NCBI GenBank assembly: GCA_015056795.1
Contig: SVFO01000002.1
Span: 23,601-87,600, forward strand
Source of the DNA: Lachnospiraceae bacterium
GTDB lineage: Bacteria > Bacillota > Clostridia > Lachnospirales > Lachnospiraceae
Length of the DNA stretch: 64,000 bases
Reading direction: 5' to 3'
Each line of letters starts with the position of its first letter. Positions within the stretch are counted from its first letter, which is position 1. The notes under the pieces were generated by a model. It saw only the letters and a list, made by a program, of their open reading frames with translations. It had not been told where the DNA came from and did no database searches. The position numbers and the translations under genes are program-made. Positions 52,658-62,055 of the stretch are shown here, in pieces.

Positions 52658-55600
52658 TTACCAATTCGCGGGTTTCTTTCGGATAGTCAACTCTCCATCC
52701 CAGGTGCTCGCCAAGAGCTCTGACTGCGTCCCAAGATAGGAATTGATTGCTTCCTGAAACTCTGCCGCTTCCTTCTCATAGTTCTTCGCCGTTTCAGAAT
52801 TTACGGTTCTTTCCTCTAAGATCTGCTCTTCTCCCTTCTGATTCAGCCAAAAGACCTTATAATATCCATACATGCTTCCCTGCGTAGCCTCCAAGGGAGC
52901 ATAATATACAAGATAGGGCATACTCTGATACATGGCAATATAATACTTTCCCCAGCCTACGTGCGGCAATGCAAGCATATCCTCCCACAGGAACAGACCA
53001 TGGTCATCCTTGGCATCTATGGTAAGAAACGCCTGATTGTCCTCCTCGATGGCTGCATAATCCACGATAATACTATCCAAGAAACTGTCATGCGTAATGT
53101 CACAGGTGATCACGTTCCTGCCATCCTGCAAATCAACAGAATAGCTAGAAGCCTGACTCATCCTCTGCTGCCATTCCATATAAACTTCAAAGCGCTTCCG
53201 CAGGGAAGTAAGACTTTCGCGCAAATTGTCCATGCCCGTGCAAGGAACATATTTCTGGGTAACGTTGATCGGGGAAATGGAACTCGTCTGTGCAAAAGCG
53301 ATCTCACTGTTGACGCAGTCGGCTAATTCGTTCCAAATCTCCCAAGCCTCAAAGGCTACTGCAATGGTCTTACCCTTATATGTGCTCTGCCCCAGCGTTC
53401 CTGAGGAGATCCTGTTACCCTGTGTCAGATCTGTCATCGCAATCAGCTGTCCGTCCTTCATCCAGCCGTTCAGCTTCTCCGTATATGTCATCAAGTCCTC
53501 CACAGAGAAAGCACCCTCCAAGCTATTGATGTCTGCCACAACGTCTGCCGTATCAATAACACATTCCGCGCCAAGCTCATCCAGCCCAATCACCTGATAG
53601 GTCGGGTTCATGATCCCCTGCCACATGGAATAATTAGCAGTTAAAAGGTAATTCTTTCCATCCTTCTCACAAAGGTAAATGAGTCCATTTCCAGCATGCG
53701 CGTCCGCAATAGTCTGCTCCCAGAAAATATTTTCTTTGTCAAAGGTTCCCTCGGGCACGCTTCCCTTCTTCCAGCTCTCCGCCTGTCTTGCGCCATCATA
53801 TACCCTGACGATACAAAGATCGCCCTGCGTCATGCGATTTTCCCAGGAAGACGCCTTGTTCTCCTCCTGGTAGGTCACGCTCGTAACGATCCAATCAGGC
53901 ACGCCATCATGCGTCAGCTCCACCTGATGGGTCAGAATCACTTCTTCTCCCGCGAATCCTTCGGTAAGGTCAATCTGATTGATCGGTCCCGTCCATGCCT
54001 TCTCTAGCTGAATGTTTCCGATGCTAAAGCTACCATCCTCATGGTATTGAATCTGGCAATCCAAATCAATCCCACCATATTCTACGTCTCCCTTATTTGT
54101 AAGCTGTATTCCACTGCTCACATTATAGAATAAATAGTCATCCATCACGGAGAAGCTCTCTGACTGACCATAGCTGAGCCATAAAAACTGCGCCTCACCC
54201 GATGCCAACAGCGGAATATCCTCCAAGGAAGCAAAAGCAATGTCGCCATCCGTTGTCTCTACACGAAGCATGAGAGACTTTTCGTCATATCGATAAGTGA
54301 CCATTTGCTCCAGCTGCCCATACATTCCCTGACTCTTGGGTTCATGAATCTCCAGCCCATCCTCCGTGACCTCAATCACGCGAAGCCAATTTCCAAAGGT
54401 ACCCGTGCCAGTCTTTCCTAACGTGATCAGTGCAAACTCCTTCTGCCCGTCATGGTCATAGTCACCGCAATACATCTGTGGGATATCAGAGCGAATGTTT
54501 GTCCAATAGCCATGGATGGGATATGCCTGATCACCTACCCTAAGCACCATGGCCCATCCATCATACAGACCATAAAGGCATGCATCTGCTTCAGGTATTT
54601 CCCCAAGGATACAGTACTTTCCTAGCTTCTCCTGATTCCAGCAGGCATAAATATTATCCGTGTTGTATTCTTGCATCTCCTGCCGATTGCGTCCATACTC
54701 GACATCCTCTACCTGTAATGTCACGCCGCGAAGCTGCTCTGCCGTTGTCTCTGCCAGCTCTTCCTTTTGCTTTTCGATACGATCTAGCTTTGCGAGCAGA
54801 GTCTTTCTAGAATCCTCGGTGAGCAAGAAATCCGCAAGTGACTCCTCGATAAGAAGATAAGGATACCAAGCCTCACCTCGCTGTGCCATAAAATAATGCG
54901 CTGTCTCTCCGTTTGCAAAGGTATACTCCACCATGACGCTGCTAAATGACTCCTGATATGCCTTACCACTGCCGCCCTTTAGGGGAAGAAGCGTTTCTAA
55001 TGCAGTCACGGGATCAAGAAGAGCCTGATACTTTTCCGGTTCCTCCGTTTTCCAGTTTTGCGTCAGTTCATCAAGATAGTAAATATCGTACCAACCCTCA
55101 TCATATCCAAAACAGGGGACATTGACAGGTGCCGTGCGCTGACCCTTGATGTCCCGGAACCGCAGGTATGCGGGTATTGCTTGCTCGAGGTTTGTAATCT
55201 CCGTAATGATGTCAGAGGGTTGCTCATCCTTGTCTGATTTCGTTTCTGTCTGCGAAGCAGCTACGGATTCTTCCACCTTTTCCACCTTTACATTTGTCTT
55301 CTCGTCTGTCTTCTCCTCCGCGTTTGTCGCTGGTTTTGTAGCGAGGCAGCCTCCAAGCAGAACCACCAGAACGGTCATGCTAAACGACATCCAAAGAGGT
55401 GTTTTTCGGAATTTCAAAACCTCCTTGATTCTGCTTTCCGCATTGCTTTCGCCAAAGGCTGCGGAAAGAGAAAGTCCGCTCCGCCTCTGGGCAAAATGCA
55501 GAAGCGCAATCGCGTATTCTCCCCTCTTTTCTTGTCCAATCTTCGAAAGAACGCCCTCATCACAAGCCATCTCCAAATCCTTGTGGAAGCATTTAATGCA

Positions 55601-56914
55601 AAGCCAAACCACAGGATTCCACCAATGCAGGCAAAGCGCCAGAAAGGAAATCAGCTTCCACAGCGGATCCAGGCGGCTTAAGTGCATTGCCTCATGATGT
55701 AAAATCATTTCTTTTTCCTTGGCAGAAATCCTTGCGGAAGCCCCGTCCTGCTCCTGGAAATAGAACGGCACGTAAATTCCCCTGCGAAGCACGCCAAAGG
55801 ACATGGGAACGCCCGAGACGTCGCTGCTCTTCACGGGATATTTTCCCCACACGCCCATGGGAATTGCTTCCTCAAGCTTCTTGGAAAGCCTTACATAAAG
55901 ACCAATATCATACAGAAGGAATAGTCCTGCGCCAAACGCCCAGATAACGCCGCACACATTCAAAAAGCACTTTCCCGCAACGCTTTGGAACCATGCGACT
56001 GCTGCCGCATAGCTACTGCGAAGGGAAAACTTTTTCTCTTCGCAGTAGCCTTCCGAACGTAGCATGTCCTGTGCGCTTTGAACTCCTTGTGCCTCTTGGA
56101 TTCCCTGAGCATTTTGGCTGCCCTGAGTCTTATTACCATCTGCATTTTGGACACCCGGCACACCCTGTGATCCTAGACGTTCCTGAGTACCTTGCGGCTC
56201 CTGTCCCCCCTGAAACCCTTGAGAATTCTGGATGTCCTGTAATGCTTGAGTGCCTTGTAAACTCTGGGTGCCCTGTAATGCTCGGTTGCCTTGTGAACTC
56301 TGGGAATCCTTTGATGCTTGAGCATTCTGCAAGCCTTGAATTCCCTGAGAATCCTGCGCTTTCTGAACTTCCTGTGAAGCTTGATTGCCTTGTGAACCTT
56401 GGTTATCCTGTGTTGCCTGAGCATTCTGCAAGCCCTGAATTTCCTGAGAATCCTGCGCTTTCTGGACTTCCTGTGAAGCTTGGACACCTTGTGAACTTTG
56501 GATATCCCGTGCTACCTGCGCATCCTGCAAAGCTTGCTTGTCCTGCAAGCCTTGGCTTCCCAGCACCTCTTGATCGCTCAACAGATCCTGAGATCCTGCC
56601 ATGTCGCGTCCATTCGCCGCTGCGAGTAGCCTCTCGCTCTCGTTGTTAACATCGACCTTACCTGCATCACTCTCTATTCCAATCTCTCTTGCTGCCTGTT
56701 CCACCTGACTCTCCTCAGCCCAGTTCTCCCAAAAGGCCGGGATCGGTCCCTCTGCAGTATATGGGCAGAGCAGTCTAAAGAAGACCACGACCCATAGAAG
56801 GCTTGCGATCCGCTTGGAATAGCGTCGAAAGAGCGGTCTGACAGCCAAAACAATGCAAACGACAATCGTCGCTTCTAATGCAAATTGAAAATAATCTTGA
56901 AAAAATTGCGTCAT
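52658..56914 (-). CDS. Giant BlaR1-like M56 receptor, 1418 aa, second receptor of the operon
   Basis: Helices near 10-28 and 38-52, then an extracytoplasmic loop of about 260 residues that holds a Gln/Ser-rich repeat (107-284). A third helix lies near 318-340, then HEAMH (about residue 414) with ACDEGV downstream. A fourth helix lies near 508-525, ending LLGGCLA. The last about 880 residues are extracytoplasmic with FG-GAP-like repeats (YDHDGQKEFALIT, HDGVPDWIVTSVTY). No blaI of its own: it starts 49 bases after the stop of the 1109-residue receptor, so both use one repressor. Confidence 0.82.
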   Translation of the reverse strand: MTQFFQDYFQFALEATIVVCIVLAVRPLFRRYSKRIASLLWVVVFFRLLCPYTAEGPIPAFWENWAEESQVEQAAREIGIESDAGKVDVNNESERLLAAANGRDMAGSQDLLSDQEVLGSQGLQDKQALQDAQVARDIQSSQGVQASQEVQKAQDSQEIQGLQNAQATQDNQGSQGNQASQEVQKAQDSQGIQGLQNAQASKDSQSSQGNRALQGTQSLQGTQALQDIQNSQGFQGGQEPQGTQERLGSQGVPGVQNADGNKTQGSQNAQGIQEAQGVQSAQDMLRSEGYCEEKKFSLRSSYAAAVAWFQSVAGKCFLNVCGVIWAFGAGLFLLYDIGLYVRLSKKLEEAIPMGVWGKYPVKSSDVSGVPMSFGVLRRGIYVPFYFQEQDGASARISAKEKEMILHHEAMHLSRLDPLWKLISFLALCLHWWNPVVWLCIKCFHKDLEMACDEGVLSKIGQEKRGEYAIALLHFAQRRSGLSLSAAFGESNAESRIKEVLKFRKTPLWMSFSMTVLVVLLGGCLATKPATNAEEKTDEKTNVKVEKVEESVAASQTETKSDKDEQPSDIITEITNLEQAIPAYLRFRDIKGQRTAPVNVPCFGYDEGWYDIYYLDELTQNWKTEEPEKYQALLDPVTALETLLPLKGGSGKAYQESFSSVMVEYTFANGETAHYFMAQRGEAWYPYLLIEESLADFLLTEDSRKTLLAKLDRIEKQKEELAETTAEQLRGVTLQVEDVEYGRNRQEMQEYNTDNIYACWNQEKLGKYCILGEIPEADACLYGLYDGWAMVLRVGDQAYPIHGYWTNIRSDIPQMYCGDYDHDGQKEFALITLGKTGTGTFGNWLRVIEVTEDGLEIHEPKSQGMYGQLEQMVTYRYDEKSLMLRVETTDGDIAFASLEDIPLLASGEAQFLWLSYGQSESFSVMDDYLFYNVSSGIQLTNKGDVEYGGIDLDCQIQYHEDGSFSIGNIQLEKAWTGPINQIDLTEGFAGEEVILTHQVELTHDGVPDWIVTSVTYQEENKASSWENRMTQGDLCIVRVYDGARQAESWKKGSVPEGTFDKENIFWEQTIADAHAGNGLIYLCEKDGKNYLLTANYSMWQGIMNPTYQVIGLDELGAECVIDTADVVADINSLEGAFSVEDLMTYTEKLNGWMKDGQLIAMTDLTQGNRISSGTLGQSTYKGKTIAVAFEAWEIWNELADCVNSEIAFAQTSSISPINVTQKYVPCTGMDNLRESLTSLRKRFEVYMEWQQRMSQASSYSVDLQDGRNVITCDITHDSFLDSIIVDYAAIEEDNQAFLTIDAKDDHGLFLWEDMLALPHVGWGKYYIAMYQSMPYLVYYAPLEATQGSMYGYYKVFWLNQKGEEQILEERTVNSETAKNYEKEAAEFQEAINSYLGTQSELLASTWDGELTIRKKPANW
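56063..56596 (-). repeat. Gln/Ser-rich coding repeat in the receptor loop
   Basis: About 178 residues made of short units such as GSQGLQ, ASQEVQKAQDSQ and GLQNAQA. One 20-residue unit (ASQEVQKAQDSQ..IQGLQNAQA) occurs twice nearly identically (146-168 and 179-201). Typical of slippage-prone DNA. All three minus frames and some plus frames stay open over it, so several long plus-strand frames here are shadows. Confidence 0.85.
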
Positions 56915-56962
56915 GCTATCGCCCCCTGATTCTCATCAGAATTGTATCATTTTTGTTCTTTT

Positions 56963-59900
56963 TTATCGTTCTACGCTCCAAACGGGAATTTTTAGACCTG
57001 AATCCTCATCCATCATCGCGATCAGCTCTCCTCCCCGAACATAGTCATTCAGGTTGTCCGTTCTGTCGATCAGGAACTCCATTCCATCCACCGTCAAACG
57101 GAATACGTGATATTTGGGCCCTTCCGCGCCCTGCTGGCTTTCACGATCATAAATAAGTAGGCAATTCTCCCCATTCTTATGACAAAGGTAGAGCAAACCA
57201 TACCCATCGGGATCGTCCGAAAGCATCAGCTCCCAAATGGCAACATCCGCGTTATAGCCTCCTGTTTTTTCGTATTGCTCAGGAACATAAACAAACTGAT
57301 CCATCTGCGGCGTCCCATTGTACACTCTAATGTAGCAGACTTCACCCTGCTTCAAGCGTTCATTCAAAGGCAGGTCACGATCCGCTTCCTTGTAAGTCAC
57401 GCTGGTCACAAGAGTCTCCGGAAAACCATCTCCATTTAAGTCAGCCTGCCTCTCATTGATGATTTCCTCGCCCACGTAAGTAATCGTCTTAGGTGTCTCA
57501 AGCTTGTCCGGAATGAGTGCCCAATCATAATCCCTTAATTCCATGTCACCAAACTGAATTGTCCCATCCTTCTGATACTGCAATTCACAATATAGATATT
57601 TTTGAGCGTCGTATAAGGGATTACTCTGTCCCATGACATGCTCTACGCGAATCCCAATCGCTGCCTCATAATAGATTTTATCTCCTATCACAAATACGGT
57701 CTCACCACGCCCCAGAAAAGGTCTGGGATTCCGTTCCAACCAGCTCTCCGCCATATGACTCAGATCAAAGCTACAGGTCGTCTCAGACGGTAAATCCTTG
57801 TCTACATATAGGGTTAACTGCTTTTGCTCCGAAGAAAATTGATAATCCAAATGTTCAGAAAGTAAAGTCCTGCGCTCGTCTCCCTCAAAGGGGCGAAGGA
57901 TTGCTTCCCCGTCCTGGATTTCCAGCAGGTAAAGCCGCGTTGTACTGGGATCCGAGGAATAAAACTCTGAAGTCACGATGATGTATTCCATCTCACCGTC
58001 ACCATCATAATCTCCTGCATAGAATTGAGGCATCTGACTATGATACCATTTCAACCACACGGGATAGGCAGCATCCCCCACGCGAAGCGCCATTCCCATC
58101 CCGCCATAGATTCCATAAAGGCAAACATCCTTATCTGGCAGGTCCTTTAGAATAAGGTAATCCCCCTCTGCCCCACCTTCCCAATATGCATTCAAGTATG
58201 GTGTGGTCTCCAAGCATTTTGTAACGCTGTGAAGCGTCTCACTAGTGACGCTGGTAAGCCTGTCATAGAACTCCTTTGCGTTCTGCTCTCTCTTTTCTGC
58301 ACTCAAAACCTCACCAATCACAGGGTATTCCGGATGCTTCTCCATCTCCTCCGATGTCTCGAGCATTCCCTGCGGGCACCAGATGTTATGCCTGCAAATT
58401 ACTCCATAGTGAATTTTACTCCCATCCGCGAAGGTATAGGTCACCATACCATTGTCATATCGAGTTTTACAAAATTCACCCTTGCCTCCCCGAAGATGCA
58501 TAAGTAGCTCTACGGCAGTAACTGGATCTAGCAATGCCTGATATTTCTCAGGATCCTGTTCTTGATAGATTCTAGCCCATTCATCAAGCTGTTTATTTGC
58601 ATGCCCCAAATCGCTGACAAACTCTGGTTTTCCCCCTTCAAAGCCATACACTAAGGTCTCCCACTGAAAACGAGGCTGGAACTTGAGAGCCTCTCTTGCC
58701 GTTTCAATCGTCTCATTATCATCTAATTGTGCATCCACAAAGTAATACTCCGCCTGATACTTATAGACATCCAAGACGGCCCTAAAATGCGTCACATTCC
58801 CTTGTTCATCCTGTGACGTTGCATAGGTATAGATTTCGCGAGGCTCCCCTTCCATAACGGAGTGGCTTCCTTCCTCATCCACATAAATACTTGCTCCATA
58901 ATAGGAAAACGCATCTTCCTTCTTGATCTTACCCTGTGAAATCAGAAGATCTGGCCATAGTTGCTTCCAGTTGTCGATGACCTGGCTTTCGTACTCATAT
59001 ACATAGTATCCTTCGTCCGTGATTCTCTTGGCACCATAGGGCACTAGTTCCTCACCCTGTACCATGGATTCCTCATCCGATGATTCCTTTTGCTCGTCTT
59101 CCTTAGGATTCAAAGCGAGGCATCCACCTAACAATACCACGAAGCAAGTCAATGTCACGGATAACCAGAGAGGCCTCTTACGATATCTAAGCGCTTCCTT
59201 GATCCTGCTCTCTGCATTGCTCTCGCCAAAGGCTACCGCAAGGGAAATGCCATTTTTACTCTGCGCAAAATGGAGCAGTGCCTGTGCATAATCTTTCTTC
59301 TGCTCCTGCCCAAGCTTCGCCAAAACGCCCTCGTCACAAGCCATCTCCATGTCCTTATGAAAAAGATGAATGCTAAGCCAAACAAATGGATTCCACCAAT
59401 GAAGGCATAGAGCCAACAGGGACAGTAGCTTCCATAACGGATCCCTGCGCTTTATGTGCATGGCTTCATGATGAAGAATCATCTCTCGCTCCATTGCACT
59501 CAATTTCACGACGTCACCGCCCTCCGTAAAATAAGGCGGCACATAAATTCCAGGGTGAAATACGCCAAAAGACATGGGTACCCCTGATACGTCACTGATT
59601 TTCACTTGATAACCTTCCCACTCACTCATGGGAATGGCTTCTCTAAGCTTTCTCAGCAGCCTTACATAGCAAATGATGCCATAAGCCAGACATATCACTG
59701 CCCCAATCGCCCAAATCCAACCACAAAGTGTCCAAGGATTCACTCCCTGCATCAAAGTCTTTCCGTTCTGCTTTTCCGTAGCTTTTGTTACTTGCCGGTC
59801 CAGACGATCCGTCCTGTCGACCAGAACATCATCCTTCGTGATCTCTTCCTCGTGGACTCCCCCCTTTTGTACTGCTATATCATCCTTGTCCGCCTCCTGC

Positions 59901-60292
59901 GGATTGCTGATACCGTCCTTTGCATCTTTTGAAGGTGCATGAGCCTGAGCACCCGCATTCGAGGGCTGTTGTCCTGTCATATTCATAAATAGGATTCCCG
60001 GTCCAAGCATCTCCGTCTTACTAGGATCTTGCCCTTCCCACACATTTTGTGACACTTCTTCATTCAGCTCGACCTGTGTTTCTTGACGAACCTGAATCCA
60101 GGAATTCCAAAAGGCAGGAATGGGACCCTCTAATGTAACGGGACACAAAAGCCGAAAGAAAACAACAATCCAAAGCAGGCTCGCAATCCGCTTAGAAAAG
60201 CGCGCAAAGATGGGACGGAGCGCCAATACGACCAGAATAACAATCGTGGCTACCAATGCCATAATAAAATATTCCTGGAAAAATCGCGTCAT
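56963..60292 (-). CDS. BlaR1-like M56 receptor, 1109 aa, first receptor of the operon
   Basis: Same architecture as the neighbour: N-terminal helices, an acidic Gln/Asp-rich loop, HEAMH near 290 with ACDEGV downstream, a fourth helix near 382-400 (LTCFVVLLGGCLA). About 710 extracytoplasmic residues follow. They carry FG-GAP-like segments (YDGDGEMEYIIVT, LNGDGFPETLVTSVTY). The domains match the 1418-residue receptor in order but not in detail, indicating an old duplication. It overlaps blaI by 4 bases. Confidence 0.85.
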   Translation of the reverse strand: MTRFFQEYFIMALVATIVILVVLALRPIFARFSKRIASLLWIVVFFRLLCPVTLEGPIPAFWNSWIQVRQETQVELNEEVSQNVWEGQDPSKTEMLGPGILFMNMTGQQPSNAGAQAHAPSKDAKDGISNPQEADKDDIAVQKGGVHEEEITKDDVLVDRTDRLDRQVTKATEKQNGKTLMQGVNPWTLCGWIWAIGAVICLAYGIICYVRLLRKLREAIPMSEWEGYQVKISDVSGVPMSFGVFHPGIYVPPYFTEGGDVVKLSAMEREMILHHEAMHIKRRDPLWKLLSLLALCLHWWNPFVWLSIHLFHKDMEMACDEGVLAKLGQEQKKDYAQALLHFAQSKNGISLAVAFGESNAESRIKEALRYRKRPLWLSVTLTCFVVLLGGCLALNPKEDEQKESSDEESMVQGEELVPYGAKRITDEGYYVYEYESQVIDNWKQLWPDLLISQGKIKKEDAFSYYGASIYVDEEGSHSVMEGEPREIYTYATSQDEQGNVTHFRAVLDVYKYQAEYYFVDAQLDDNETIETAREALKFQPRFQWETLVYGFEGGKPEFVSDLGHANKQLDEWARIYQEQDPEKYQALLDPVTAVELLMHLRGGKGEFCKTRYDNGMVTYTFADGSKIHYGVICRHNIWCPQGMLETSEEMEKHPEYPVIGEVLSAEKREQNAKEFYDRLTSVTSETLHSVTKCLETTPYLNAYWEGGAEGDYLILKDLPDKDVCLYGIYGGMGMALRVGDAAYPVWLKWYHSQMPQFYAGDYDGDGEMEYIIVTSEFYSSDPSTTRLYLLEIQDGEAILRPFEGDERRTLLSEHLDYQFSSEQKQLTLYVDKDLPSETTCSFDLSHMAESWLERNPRPFLGRGETVFVIGDKIYYEAAIGIRVEHVMGQSNPLYDAQKYLYCELQYQKDGTIQFGDMELRDYDWALIPDKLETPKTITYVGEEIINERQADLNGDGFPETLVTSVTYKEADRDLPLNERLKQGEVCYIRVYNGTPQMDQFVYVPEQYEKTGGYNADVAIWELMLSDDPDGYGLLYLCHKNGENCLLIYDRESQQGAEGPKYHVFRLTVDGMEFLIDRTDNLNDYVRGGELIAMMDEDSGLKIPVWSVER

Positions 60293-60648
60293 TCCATCGC
60301 CTCCTCAATCATCCTCTGAAGCCGCTCGGCTTCCTCCTTGGAAAGCTTCCGATCCTGCAAAAATGCCGCGAAGAAATCGGGAAGTGATCCACCATACGCC
60401 TTATGAAGCAGAGACTCTCCCTCAGATTTGCCGACCTGCTCCTTCTCCACGAGGGATTCCACCATCTTATTCTCAAATAAAAGCAGTCCCTTGTCCCCCA
60501 TACGTTTTAACATGGTATAAACCGTGGACTTTTTCCAATCATATTTTTCCAGACAGATTCCGGCAAGCTCCATCGCCGAAATCGGCTCCTTGTCCCAAAT
60601 CACGTCCATCAATCGATATTCACTTTCACTCAGCTTTATGTCCATCAT
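60289..60648 (-). CDS. BlaI/MecI-family repressor, module 4
   Basis: 119 residues (MMDIKLSESEYRLMDVIWDK; WKKSTVYTMLKRMGDKGLLL). It is the most diverged of the four repressors; the recognition region has KSTVYTMLKR. The C-terminal part reads AFLQDRKLSKEEAERLQRMI. It heads an operon with two receptors. A second candidate start is MDIKLSES one codon later. Confidence 0.88.
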   Translation of the reverse strand: MMDIKLSESEYRLMDVIWDKEPISAMELAGICLEKYDWKKSTVYTMLKRMGDKGLLLFENKMVESLVEKEQVGKSEGESLLHKAYGGSLPDFFAAFLQDRKLSKEEAERLQRMIEEAME

Positions 60649-60737
60649 ACTTCCGACCTCTCCCGTTTCCTTCTGCCCGTCATGCGAATCAGTAATTTTT
60701 ACATGGAAAATTCTAATTCCTATTTCTTTTTCTTTTA

Positions 60738-60790
60738 GTCTACGCTTGTAGAACTACCTTTATTCTACATATGTAGACTAATTACGTCAA
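60738..60790 (-). promoter_or_regulatory. BlaI-type promoter with two operators, module 4
   Basis: The minus strand has TTGACG (60785-60790), 17 bases and TAGAAT (60762-60767). Operators TCTAC-ATAT-GTAGA (60764-60777, over the -10) and GTCTAC-GCTT-GTAGAA (60738-60753). The geometry equals the three other modules. Confidence 0.78.
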
Positions 60791-61001
60791 GCCTTTTTCA
60801 TGACTTTTTATACTTTTCTTTTTTTCTGTCCCGTATTATACTATTTTCAGGAAAAACCCTTATTTTACGGGAATTGCAACCGCCAGTTGACAAATTGAAA
60901 AGTCCGATTTATGGCGTGCAACCTCCCGCCATGCTACGATGAACTTGCTTAAGCGAGAACACAAAATGCATGTTAGTTAAATTCAGAAAGGGGAATGAAA
61001 A

Positions 61002-62006
61002 ATGATATTAGCAGATAAGATTATGAATGAAAGAAAAAAGAATGGATGGTCTCAGGAGGAGCTTGCTGAGAAGCTTGCAGTTTCCAGACAGTCCATTTCA
61101 AAATGGGAGGGCGCGCAGGCCATTCCCGATATCCAGAAGATCATCAAGATGGCAGAGCTTTTTGGCGTCAGCACGGATTATCTCTTAAAGGATGACATGG
61201 AACCCGAGACAACGAATCCTTCTTCGGACACGTTAGCCGCAGACGGCTCTTCCACAAGCTTCGTTCGCGTCTCCTTAGAGGAAGCAAATGAATTTTTGGA
61301 TTTAGAAGAAAAAATGGTACCTAGATTGGCGAACACGGTAAGCCTTTGCATTTTTGCCCCGGCACTGCTGTTGTTCCTCATTGCAGTTTCAGAGGTGCCT
61401 GGTTTTCCCGCGGGGACGACCCTAATGACGGGCATCGGCGTGATTGGTCTACTGCTTCTGATTGCCGTTGCCGTGTTCTTCTTCATCATTGACGGTGCAA
61501 AAATGAAGCGCTTTGAATATCTGGAATCAAGTCCCATCGAAACCCTCTATGGTGTCACTGGCATGGTAAAGGAGCGAAAAAAAGCGACTGAGCAGGCACA
61601 TGTCACCATGATCGCCCTCGGCGTGATCCTCTGCATTCTGAGCGTGATCCCCTTGATCATCGTCTCCTTCCTGTCCGCGCCTGACTATCTGATCCTTTTG
61701 ATGGTATCTGTTTTGCTCCTCTTCGTGTGCGGCGGCGTGAATCTTCTGGTTCGTGCCTGCTCCATGAACGGTGCTTATGACAAGCTTCTTCAGGAGGGCG
61801 ATTACTCCATCACCGAAAAGAAAAGGAGTCCCCTGGTGAGCGCCATCAGCTCCATCTATTGGGTTTTGATGGTTGCCATCTATCTCGGCTGGAGCTTTTT
61901 GACCAATGATTGGGGGCGTTCTTGGATCCTTTGGCCCGTGGCCGGCGTTGCCTTCGGCATCGTCATGACCATCACCAGAGTCATCTCCGACAGCAAAAAC
62001 CGCTAA
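61002..62006 (+). CDS. XRE-family regulator with membrane C-terminus
   Basis: 334 residues. XRE domain at 5-65 (WSQEELAEKLAVSRQSISKW), a linker, then about six membrane helices (from about 115: LCIFAPALLLFLIAV and others). A membrane-bound DNA-binding protein of this type is common in Clostridia. AAGGGG precedes the ATG. A TTGACA lies at about 60895. Its signal is unknown. Confidence 0.78.
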   Translation: MILADKIMNERKKNGWSQEELAEKLAVSRQSISKWEGAQAIPDIQKIIKMAELFGVSTDYLLKDDMEPETTNPSSDTLAADGSSTSFVRVSLEEANEFLDLEEKMVPRLANTVSLCIFAPALLLFLIAVSEVPGFPAGTTLMTGIGVIGLLLLIAVAVFFFIIDGAKMKRFEYLESSPIETLYGVTGMVKERKKATEQAHVTMIALGVILCILSVIPLIIVSFLSAPDYLILLMVSVLLLFVCGGVNLLVRACSMNGAYDKLLQEGDYSITEKKRSPLVSAISSIYWVLMVAIYLGWSFLTNDWGRSWILWPVAGVAFGIVMTITRVISDSKNR

Positions 62007-62009
62007 CCC

Positions 62010-62055
62010 ATCATAAAAGAGGACATCCTCGCAGGAGGTGTCCTCTTTTTCTAAT
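62010..62055. terminator. Bidirectional terminator
   Basis: AAAAGAGGACA..TGTCCTCTTTTT with a nested TCCTCGCAGGAGG stem, between convergent genes. Its right edge reaches the stop codon of the DUF4846 gene. Confidence 0.85.

Noticed and set aside
55993..56649. A 218-codon plus-strand frame with short CLVNSGCPVML-type repeats
   Set aside because: It is the mirror of the Gln/Ser-rich repeat in the minus-strand receptor; it has no ribosome site and no family resemblance.
52658..60648. True beta-lactam resistance (blaR1-blaI with a beta-lactamase)
   Set aside because: The receptors lack penicillin-binding motifs and no beta-lactamase gene is near any module.
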